Assembly: GCA_945905295.1 (NCBI GenBank)
Contig: CAMDPX010000001.1
Coordinates: forward strand, 105,410 to 169,409
DNA from: Planctomyces sp. SH-PL62
GTDB lineage: Bacteria > Planctomycetota > Planctomycetia > Planctomycetales > Planctomycetaceae
DNA length: 64,000 nt
Direction: 5' to 3'
Of this stretch, positions 54,692-62,804 are shown piece by piece (position 1 is the stretch's first letter; every line of letters starts with the position of its first letter). A program made the translations under genes and the position numbers. The notes beneath the pieces are model-generated. The model searched no databases and was not told the origin of the DNA. It saw only the letters and a list, made by a program, of their open reading frames with translations.

Positions 54692-54760
54692 AAACCAGCA
54701 CGACGTGCAACTGAGTGGTGCTTCTACAAAGAACCACTCGTTTGCAAGTCGTGCTGGTTT
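54692..54760. terminator. Long hairpin between convergent genes, candidate terminator
   Basis: aaaccagcacgacgtgcaa / ttgcaagtcgtgctggttt with inner gagtggt/accactc, then cgttttttg. Confidence 0.75.
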
Positions 54761-54780
54761 CGTTTTTTGAATAATCTCGA

Positions 54781-56625
54781 TTAGGGAGCTTGCGGTTGTG
54801 ATGCGGCATCTCGACCAGTTGGTGTCCCAGTCCCCTCGATCAGTTGTAGATTGCCTTGGCGATCAGGAACCGCGTTCTTCCAGACTTCGATCCGGCCGCC
54901 TGACCAAACGACCTGAATCTCATCAATGGCTGTCGAGTTTCCTGTCGCCAACAGAACTCGCGGATCATGGCTTGCTTGGTAACTCCCGCCGGAGGGGACA
55001 TGTGCGACTTGGCGGGCTTGTCCCGTGATGCACGTGACGCGGCACCCCAGAGCTTGGCGTGAAGATCGTGTCCCGATGAGATTTAATCGGACGCTCTGGC
55101 ATGCGCGATCGCAATCGTTTCGCAGCACGGCCGGAGGTGCGGTCAAATGCGTGACGACGAGGTCAGCATCGCCGTCGTTGTCGAGATCGCCGTACGCAAC
55201 GGATCGGCCCAACCAACGCTGGCGGAAGTAGTCACCCGATTGCGCCGAAACGTCCGCAAAGCGCCGGCCCTGATGATTCCAGAGTAACTGCGGATGCATT
55301 TTGTATTCGTGTTCTGGCCCCAGCGAAGTTAAGTCCCAGATGTGGCCGTTGGCGACGAACATGTCGGGCCATGTATCGAGGTTGAAGTCGGCCAATACGA
55401 CGCCGAACCCCAGCGGTGATCGCGAAACGAGATCGACTCCCAAGGCTGTATTGGTGGCTGCAAAACCAGCCGGGCCAAGATTCGCGAACACGTCATTGAC
55501 CTGATTCCGGAAATTCGTGACGCAAAGATCCAGATGCCCATTGCGATCGTAGTCCGCACAGGCGACTCCCATCCCGGCACCGACTGTCCCGTCGTTGCTG
55601 ACGGCGACTCCCTCCAGGACTCCGACTTCTTCAAAGCGCAGGCCACCCAGATTGCGGAACAGAAAATTGGGAGACGTGTCGTTGGCCACATAGATGTCGA
55701 GCCGGCCGTCCCCATTTAGGTCGGCGATGGCCAGGGCCAAACCCTTGCCATCCGGCACGCGAGCGATGCCGGCCGCCTTACCAACCTCGTCAAATTGTCC
55801 GCTGCCCGTATTTCGATACAACAAGTCCGCTTGTCCGGTCCGCTCGATGGGACTGCACGACGTGATGATTTCGGGATGACCGAGCGGATGACAGGGCGGC
55901 TCATTTGGGGACCAATCCACATAGGTCACAACGTACAAGTCCAGCAGACCGTCGCCGTCCAGGTCGGCAAATGCGGCGCTCGTGCCCCAGCGGTCGCTGC
56001 CGACTCCGGCCTCCTCGGTGACCTCGGCAAACGTCCCGTCGCCATTGTTGCGCCACAGTCGATCGCGACCATAAGAGGCTACAAACAGGTCACAGAATCC
56101 GTCGTTGTCATAGTCCCCCGCGGCACAACCCATTCCAAATCCGTGCGCGACCAAGTGTGACGGGATCGTCACCTCTTCATACTGGAAGTTTCCCACGGCT
56201 CGATAAAGCCGGTTCGACTGGCTCAGTTCTGTGGCTGGCATTTGAAAGTGCGAACCGTTGACGAAGAACAAATCGAGTTGTCCATCTTGGTCATAATCGA
56301 ACAAGCCGACTCCGCCGCCGTTTTGGTCGGTCATGTATTTCTCGCTGCTTGGCGAACCGTAATAAACGAAGTCGATCCCCGTTTGCGGAGTCATCCATTC
56401 AAAATGAAATGGCGACTTTTCCGGTGCGGGATTCCCGCGTTGTCCGTCGCCGTCTCCCTCCGTGTGCTTGGCTGAACCGATCGGGCGGCCTGCTGGCGAG
56501 TCCACGGGTTTTTCAGACCACGGACGAAGAAAAAACAGACTCGCTGCCGCAACGAGTACCAAGACGAGAACGATCAATCCCCTGGTTGCCTTGTGGCGAG
56601 CGGAAGTTGGGGAGCCTCTTGTCAT
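54781..56625 (-). CDS. CRTAC1/FG-GAP (VCBS) repeat protein
   Basis: TGIDFVYYGSPSSEKYMTDQNGGGVGLFDYDQDGQLDLFFVNGSHF...; ASPIC/UnbV-like C-terminus. Confidence 0.92.
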   Translation of the reverse strand: MTRGSPTSARHKATRGLIVLVLVLVAAASLFFLRPWSEKPVDSPAGRPIGSAKHTEGDGDGQRGNPAPEKSPFHFEWMTPQTGIDFVYYGSPSSEKYMTDQNGGGVGLFDYDQDGQLDLFFVNGSHFQMPATELSQSNRLYRAVGNFQYEEVTIPSHLVAHGFGMGCAAGDYDNDGFCDLFVASYGRDRLWRNNGDGTFAEVTEEAGVGSDRWGTSAAFADLDGDGLLDLYVVTYVDWSPNEPPCHPLGHPEIITSCSPIERTGQADLLYRNTGSGQFDEVGKAAGIARVPDGKGLALAIADLNGDGRLDIYVANDTSPNFLFRNLGGLRFEEVGVLEGVAVSNDGTVGAGMGVACADYDRNGHLDLCVTNFRNQVNDVFANLGPAGFAATNTALGVDLVSRSPLGFGVVLADFNLDTWPDMFVANGHIWDLTSLGPEHEYKMHPQLLWNHQGRRFADVSAQSGDYFRQRWLGRSVAYGDLDNDGDADLVVTHLTAPPAVLRNDCDRACQSVRLNLIGTRSSRQALGCRVTCITGQARQVAHVPSGGSYQASHDPRVLLATGNSTAIDEIQVVWSGGRIEVWKNAVPDRQGNLQLIEGTGTPTGRDAASQPQAP

Positions 56626-56664
56626 GAAACACCGGCTGAGAAAGTTGGGTGATCCCCGCTCCGA

Positions 56665-57864
56665 TTACGGCGTGAGGTTCGAAGGCTGAACTGGAACGAT
56701 TAACTGGCTGACTCGTCGCCAACCACTGGCTTGTTTGAGATGTCCCAACCGTTCCAGTAAGTCGGCAATTTCCAAGCAGTGGTCTGGGCTGGGGTGCGTA
56801 CGGTCGAATTTATGCGAAAGAAGTACCAACTGCTTGCGGTCCTCGGCGAGTTGAGACGCACGCAGTGCGGCGGTTCGAGCACCCTCAATTCGTCCCAGGC
56901 GGCGCAGTAAGGTCGCCTGCATCAAGAGGTAGGTTTCGTCGTCAGGACGCAGCGTCAAAGCCTTTTGCAAATAGGAATTCGCCTCTTCCAATTGGTTGGA
57001 ATGGTCAGCGATGCGGCAGAGGAGAAACCAGTATCGATCGTCCTCGATCGGCTTCACTGACTCGATCTTCGACAAGCGTTGGGCGGATACCACGTCACCG
57101 CGATTAAAAAAAAACTCGGCGGCCAGGAGGCGTGTCATGAAATCCTGCGGTTGGAGTCGCAAAGCGTCTTCAAGCTGAGTCTGTGCCTGTTCTGTTTTTC
57201 CCATCATCGAATACGCGCGGGCCAACGCCAGAACGACTGCTGGCTGGCGCGGATGCTGGCGATCAGCCGCTTCCAATACGGGGATGGCTTCATGAGGTGT
57301 CGCGGTTTTGACTTCCAATTCCAACAGGAGCGGCAAGGCCCCAAAGTCATCCCAGCCGCGGCTCCAAAATTCCAACAGCAGCGTGGTCGCCTCGCGTTGA
57401 CGAAGCAGCTTGAGATTCAAACGGACGAGTTCCTCACAGGTGACGACGGATCGCGGAAAGAGTTCCAAATGCCGCCGCAACACGGACAGAGCGCGATCAA
57501 ACTGTTTGTCATGGTTCAGTGAAGACGCCAGCGCGATTCCGCCTTGCTCGAATTGTTCGCTGGTGTCCAGGATGCGATCCAAGACTGCGATCGCTTCCGG
57601 GAACTTTCGGTCCGCGTTGAGACTAATCCCGGTGATCAGCAGCGCCTGGTCCTGTTGCGGCTCAAACCAGAGCAGCGTTTTCAGAGAGTCGCGCGCACGG
57701 GCGTTGTCCCTCTGCCGCAGCGAGCGTTCCGCTTCGCGGATCAAGCTGGCGGAATTCACATGCACCCGCCAACGCAGGCCGCAATAGCCGATGACCACAG
57801 CCGCCGCGAGCACACAACCAGCCAGCGTTTTTCCGTACTTGATGCGGTGCAGAATGCGAATCAC
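56665..57864 (-). CDS. TPR repeat protein with N-terminal membrane anchor
   Basis: GCVLAAAVVIGYCGLRWR; REAERSLRQRDNARARDSLKTLLWFEPQQDQALLITGISL... Confidence 0.88.
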   Translation of the reverse strand: MIRILHRIKYGKTLAGCVLAAAVVIGYCGLRWRVHVNSASLIREAERSLRQRDNARARDSLKTLLWFEPQQDQALLITGISLNADRKFPEAIAVLDRILDTSEQFEQGGIALASSLNHDKQFDRALSVLRRHLELFPRSVVTCEELVRLNLKLLRQREATTLLLEFWSRGWDDFGALPLLLELEVKTATPHEAIPVLEAADRQHPRQPAVVLALARAYSMMGKTEQAQTQLEDALRLQPQDFMTRLLAAEFFFNRGDVVSAQRLSKIESVKPIEDDRYWFLLCRIADHSNQLEEANSYLQKALTLRPDDETYLLMQATLLRRLGRIEGARTAALRASQLAEDRKQLVLLSHKFDRTHPSPDHCLEIADLLERLGHLKQASGWRRVSQLIVPVQPSNLTP

Positions 57865-57909
57865 CTCCCATCGCGCAGAATCTGTTCGCTTCGTTGCGAT
57901 GTGGCTAGG

Positions 57910-59244
57910 ATGGTAGCCGACGATTGGGAACGTGTGAAGAAAATGGCGACGGCGTCAATTGAGTCGCAGCAATCCGGTGTCCCTGAGCGTTCGGAGTTTC
58001 TCTCAGCCATGCGATTTCGTCTCGTCGCAATCATCGTGGTGTTGCTCTTGGCCGTGATGGGACTGGGCTATGTCGCCGTCGGGGCTTCTGTCCGAAGTTC
58101 ATCCGACAGCACGTTACGAACAGCGGCCTTGTACGCAATGAAGGGCAAGCCGGATCAGGCTCGTGAGGAGCTCAAATGGCTGCTGTGGTTTGAACCGCGC
58201 CATCCGGCCGCCGTCCATTTGACGGCGATCAGCTATCTGAAGCAGAACAATCTGCCGGCGGCGATGGAACAGTTGCGAGTCATCGGCGAGGACTCTGCGT
58301 TGCATGAGAATGCGCAGAGCCTGCTGGCGAGTGCGTTACTCGCCGACCAGCAACTTGACCAAGCCGAGGTCGTGCTGAGCAATCATCTGCGGCGCTATCC
58401 GAAGTCCGTTGTGGCGCGCCGGCAATTGTTTGGGATTTTTCTCACGGAAATGCGTTCGCGAGATGCCATTCGCGTTCAGGAAGAGTATCTCCGTGAATCG
58501 GCATCCGATCGGCTCTCGCAGTCCGATCGCCTGTTGATGCTGCGCGATTTGGCGACGTCCGAATTTCATCCTCCGGCCCCTCAGGCCTGCTTGAAGACTT
58601 TGCAGTTGGCTCTCGAACGGCATCCCGAACAGCCGCAGGTCGAGTTGGCGTTGGGACGCTGTTACTTGCGAGTTGGAAACACGGAGGAAGCCATCCCTCT
58701 GTTGCGGAAGGGACTCGCTCGTGACAATCACGCTCCCGAACCTCGGTTTCTCTCCTGCGAACTGTGGATTGCCAATGATGATCCTGATCGTGCGGAATTG
58801 GTGTTGCTCAATGGGTCTGAGAGCCCGTCGGGGCCGGCGGCCCACGACACGGATGTGCTCGAAAAGGACGATCGGTTCTGGGAATTGCGGTGCCAGATCG
58901 CCGAGTCTCGCAATGATTTGGACCGTGCTCTGAATGACATCGACCAGGCGGCAATGATCCGGCCATTCAGCAAGGACCATGTTGCGAGACGCGCGCGACT
59001 GTTGCAGCGGTTGCAACGCACTGCGGAAGCTCAGCAAGCCTACACTCGCTCCCACGAGTTGGCTCGGGCCGAGTTGGACTTGTGGAAGCTGTCGCTCGAT
59101 CTGGGAACACGTAATCCCACTCCGGAGGAATGTGAGCAAATGGCTCTGCATTACACTTCGCTTGGAAAAAATCTGCCGGCGGACTGTTGGCGTCAATTAG
59201 GCCGACAAGTCGCGACGGAGACCTCGCCCGGAGCAGGCCGGTAA
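57910..59244 (+). CDS. TPR repeat protein with N-terminal membrane anchor
   Basis: FRLVAIIVVLLLAVMGLGYVAVGA; LYAMKGKPDQAREELKWLLWFEPRHPAAVHLTAISYL; paralog of the 56665-57864 protein. Confidence 0.88.
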   Translation: MVADDWERVKKMATASIESQQSGVPERSEFLSAMRFRLVAIIVVLLLAVMGLGYVAVGASVRSSSDSTLRTAALYAMKGKPDQAREELKWLLWFEPRHPAAVHLTAISYLKQNNLPAAMEQLRVIGEDSALHENAQSLLASALLADQQLDQAEVVLSNHLRRYPKSVVARRQLFGIFLTEMRSRDAIRVQEEYLRESASDRLSQSDRLLMLRDLATSEFHPPAPQACLKTLQLALERHPEQPQVELALGRCYLRVGNTEEAIPLLRKGLARDNHAPEPRFLSCELWIANDDPDRAELVLLNGSESPSGPAAHDTDVLEKDDRFWELRCQIAESRNDLDRALNDIDQAAMIRPFSKDHVARRARLLQRLQRTAEAQQAYTRSHELARAELDLWKLSLDLGTRNPTPEECEQMALHYTSLGKNLPADCWRQLGRQVATETSPGAGR

Positions 59245-59249
59245 TCCCA

Positions 59250-61010
59250 ATGGTTTCCGCACGACAACGAATTTTGATCCGCGCCGTCTCGGTGATTCTG
59301 TTCGCAGTTGCCGGGGCGATCGTTTGGTTTCGCTCGCAGCGTGGAACGGAGTTGGAATCACCGGCGATTCAGCCACCTGCAACGGATCGGAGTTCTGCCA
59401 CTCCCAGCAGTCGCACGAAGGCGGAGGCCGAATCTCCAATCCAGTTCGCGCTGATGTCGCGTTTCAAAACGGGCATCGACTTCGAGTATTACGGAAGTCC
59501 GAGCGACGAGCATTACATGACCGAACAGAACGGCGGAGGCGTGGGCTTATTCGACGCGGATGGCGATGGTCGCCTCGACGTGTTTCTGACCAACGGTTCC
59601 CATTTCAACAAACCAGCCAAAGCGGTCGGTGCCAGCCAGCGGCTGTTTCGACAAACGGCCGATTGGCAGTTTGAAGACATCACCGTGTCAGCGGGTCTGC
59701 AAGCGTTTGGTTTTGGCCAAGGCTGCGCGGCCGCGGATTACGACAACGACGGATTCTGTGATCTGTTCGTCGCCAGTTATGGAGCCAATCAACTGTGGCA
59801 CAACAACGGGGACGGAACCTTCCAGGATGTCACTCAGGAGGCCGGTGTCGCTGACGATCGTTGGGGCACCAGCGCGGCGTTTGCCGACCTGGATGGTGAC
59901 GGCAATCCCGAGCTGTACGTGGTCAATTACGTCGATTGGACTCCGGATCGAATCACGAGCCGGCGGATTCCCAGCCCGATGGATTTTCAGGGCCTGCCCG
60001 ACCGCCTCTTCCGCAATGCGGGTGACGGTCGCTTCGAGTCTGTCGGAGCAGAAGCGTGCATCGCCATTGTTGGCGAGGGCAAAGGCTTGGCAGTCTCCAT
60101 CGCCGACCTGGACGGAGACCGCCGGCCGGACATTTACGTCGCCAACGACACGACTCGAAATTTTCTGTTTCGCAATCTGGGCGGACTGAAGTTTGAAGAG
60201 ACCGGCGTCCTGAGCGGCTGCGCGGTGAGCCAGGATGGTTCGATCGGCAGCAGCATGGGAGTCGCCGTGGGGGACTACAACCGCGACGGCTGGTTCGATC
60301 TGTTTGTCACCAACTTTGCCGGAGAAGTTGTCGACGCATTCGCCGGAAACGGTCCGAACGGATTCATTGCGAACAACTCCGAGTTGGGCCTTGATCCAAT
60401 CTCGCGTCCGCTCTTGAACTTCGGCATCGTTCTGGCGGACTTTGATTCGGACCTTTGGCCGGATCTGTTCTTCGCCAATGGGCATCTCTGGGACGACACC
60501 GCCGCTGGCCACGAATATCGGATGCGTCCGAGTCTGCTGCGCAACGCCGGTGGAAAGCGATTTCGCGATGTGTCCGCAGTGGCCGGAGACTATTTTCGAG
60601 AGCGCTGGTTGGGCCGCGCCGTCGCCGTCGGCGATCTGGACAATGACGGCGATGCGGATTTCGTCGTCACCCACATCGAGGCACCGCCGGCATTACTTCG
60701 CAACGACAGCCGCCGCGCCGGCCCTGTGTTGCGACTGAAAATGATCGGCACACGTTCGGCCCGGCAACCTTTAGGAATGCAAGTCGATGTGGTTGTCGGA
60801 AACCAAACCATCGCCACACACCTTCGATCCGGGGACAGTTTCCAAGCGTCCCACGATGATCGACTGCTGATTCCCATCGGAAACGGGACGATCGTCGACG
60901 AGGTCCGGGTTCATTGGCAGGGTGGCGAAACGGAAACTTGGGCGAACCTTCCGGCTGACGAGTTGCTTTACTTGATCGAGGGGACTGGTGAGGCACACCT
61001 TCGTCGTTAG
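59250..61010 (+). CDS. CRTAC1/FG-GAP (VCBS) repeat protein
   Basis: TGIDFEYYGSPSDEHYMTEQNGGGVGLFDADGDGRLDVFLTNGSHF...; paralog of the 54781-56625 protein. Confidence 0.92.
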   Translation: MVSARQRILIRAVSVILFAVAGAIVWFRSQRGTELESPAIQPPATDRSSATPSSRTKAEAESPIQFALMSRFKTGIDFEYYGSPSDEHYMTEQNGGGVGLFDADGDGRLDVFLTNGSHFNKPAKAVGASQRLFRQTADWQFEDITVSAGLQAFGFGQGCAAADYDNDGFCDLFVASYGANQLWHNNGDGTFQDVTQEAGVADDRWGTSAAFADLDGDGNPELYVVNYVDWTPDRITSRRIPSPMDFQGLPDRLFRNAGDGRFESVGAEACIAIVGEGKGLAVSIADLDGDRRPDIYVANDTTRNFLFRNLGGLKFEETGVLSGCAVSQDGSIGSSMGVAVGDYNRDGWFDLFVTNFAGEVVDAFAGNGPNGFIANNSELGLDPISRPLLNFGIVLADFDSDLWPDLFFANGHLWDDTAAGHEYRMRPSLLRNAGGKRFRDVSAVAGDYFRERWLGRAVAVGDLDNDGDADFVVTHIEAPPALLRNDSRRAGPVLRLKMIGTRSARQPLGMQVDVVVGNQTIATHLRSGDSFQASHDDRLLIPIGNGTIVDEVRVHWQGGETETWANLPADELLYLIEGTGEAHLRR

Positions 61011-61074
61011 CCGTCAGAGATGATCGGCTACAGGTTTGTGCCTGTTCCGAGTTCCCAACGCGGACCTGGACTTG

Positions 61075-61565
61075 CCCACGTTTTGCGTGCGCGCTGAGAA
61101 CGATCGGCTGTGGATGGAGCGTGAGATCTTAAAAAAGCGACGGCCTTCTTTGTGAAGGAGTCGTGATGAGATATGCCTTCATTGAGCGGCATCGGCTCCG
61201 TCGCGAGACGTAGGGAGCCGTGTGTGTGCATCAAGCGTTAGGTCAGCGTGGGGCGAAGTGCGATCACAAGACGGTGGTCAAGGTGATGCGTGCAGTACGC
61301 CAGCGAACACGATCAACGCACGCTGGCAACTCACGACATCGAATGCAGCACGAGTCGTCGCGGTGGCTGCGGGGATAACGCGCCGGCCGAGAGCCTCTTC
61401 GCGACCTGGAAGAAGGAGCTGGCACATCGCGAAGTTTATGAAACTCCAACGGAGGCTCGCACGAGCCTGTTCGAGTCCATCGAAGTGTTTTACAACCGCC
61501 GACGCCTGCACTCGTCGTTGGGCGACGTCTCGCCGACCGACTTCGAGGCGGGGCCGCGTGACCAA
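61075..61565 (+). pseudogene. Degraded IS3-family transposase remnant
   Basis: OrfA C-term-like LRAENDRLWMEREILKK, A6 run, then MRYAFIERHRLR; OrfB C-term CGDNAPAESLFATWKKELAHREVYETPTEARTSLFESIEVFYNRRRLHSSLGDVSPTDFEA. Confidence 0.85.
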
Positions 61566-61808
61566 GAAGGAATCGTCCGAGGGCCAAAAGTTTTTTGCGG
61601 CGGCGGCGGGGCACTGTTCGCCGCGCTCCGTCTCTAAAAAAGCGAGTCGACTGTGCGCGGTGGAAAATGCCCCGCCGCCAATCCCCCGGGCCTGCGGCCG
61701 GATTCTCAGGAACCCATTTCGTGTGAAACCATCGGTCTCACTCTTAACCCAACGTACGCAATCCTTGGGTAGATTCAACCAAACATTGTCCACAGGAAGG
61801 AGCCTCTC

Positions 61809-62690
61809 ATGTCGATCCGCAAAGGCATCATCCTCGCCGGGGGTTCCGGCACTCGGCTGTATCCAGCAACGCAAGTCATCAGCAAGCAGTTGCTGCCCGT
61901 GTTCGATAAGCCGATGGTCTATTACCCGCTGGCTACGCAGATGCTGGCCGGGCTGAGACACATCCTGGTCATCAGCACGCCGCATGACTTGCCGCTGTAC
62001 CGGAAGCTGCTGAAGGACGGCAGCCAGTGGGGCATGACATTCGAGTACGCCGAGCAGCCCAATCCCGGTGGACTGTCTCAAGCGTTCTTAATCGGCGAAG
62101 AGTTCCTCGCGGGCGATCCGGCCTGCTTGATTCTCGGCGACAACATTTTTTATGGGCATCAGCTTTCGCAGCAGTTGCAGCGAGCGGCCTCGTGCGAAGC
62201 CGGCGCGACCGTCTTTGCGTATCACGTCCGCGATCCGGAGCGGTACGGCGTCGTCGAATTGGACTCGACCGGCAAGGCGATCACGATCGAAGAGAAGCCA
62301 AAGCAGCCGAAGTCGAACTACGCGGTGACCGGCTTGTACTTCTACGACCGCCACGTCTGCGAGTACGCGAAGACACTCAAGCCCTCGCCGCGCGGGGAGC
62401 TGGAAATCACCGACCTCAACCGCGTGTACCTCGAACGGGGCGAGCTGCATGTCGAGACCTTCGGGCGCGGTTCCGCGTGGCTCGACACAGGGACTCACGA
62501 ATCGCTGATCGAGGCCAGCACGTTCGTCAGCGTGCTGGAAACTCGGCAAGGTTTGAAGATCGCCTGCCTGGAAGAGATCGCCTGGCGCATGAAGTGGATC
62601 GACGACGCTCAGGTCCGCAAGTTGGCCGAACCCATGAAGAACAACAGCTACGGCCAGTATTTGTTGGATCTCGTTGCACGCGGTGACTGA
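61809..62690 (+). CDS. rfbA: Glucose-1-phosphate thymidylyltransferase
   Basis: [64 protein letters not shown]. Confidence 0.95.
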   Translation: MSIRKGIILAGGSGTRLYPATQVISKQLLPVFDKPMVYYPLATQMLAGLRHILVISTPHDLPLYRKLLKDGSQWGMTFEYAEQPNPGGLSQAFLIGEEFLAGDPACLILGDNIFYGHQLSQQLQRAASCEAGATVFAYHVRDPERYGVVELDSTGKAITIEEKPKQPKSNYAVTGLYFYDRHVCEYAKTLKPSPRGELEITDLNRVYLERGELHVETFGRGSAWLDTGTHESLIEASTFVSVLETRQGLKIACLEEIAWRMKWIDDAQVRKLAEPMKNNSYGQYLLDLVARGD

Positions 62691-62700
62691 CGAGCGGTAC

Positions 62701-62785
62701 GGGGTCGGGAGTCTTTTTCAGGCCGCCGAGTGTCTCGCGACGTCGAACGCTAAACTGCGGCGGCCTGAAAAAGACTCCCGACCCC
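62701..62785. repeat. Inverted repeat, 28-bp perfect arms GGGGTCGGGAGTCTTTTTCAGGCCGCCG
   Basis: Arms 62701-62728 and 62758-62785; family member of 9772-9856. Confidence 0.93.
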
Positions 62786-62804
62786 TTCGCTCAAGGAGCC
62801 AATC

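Noticed and set aside
57544-57909. Extended N-terminus of the TPR protein from ATG 57544
   Set aside because: This stretch overlaps the divergent TPR gene and translates as antisense; the start near 57910 precedes a normal membrane anchor.
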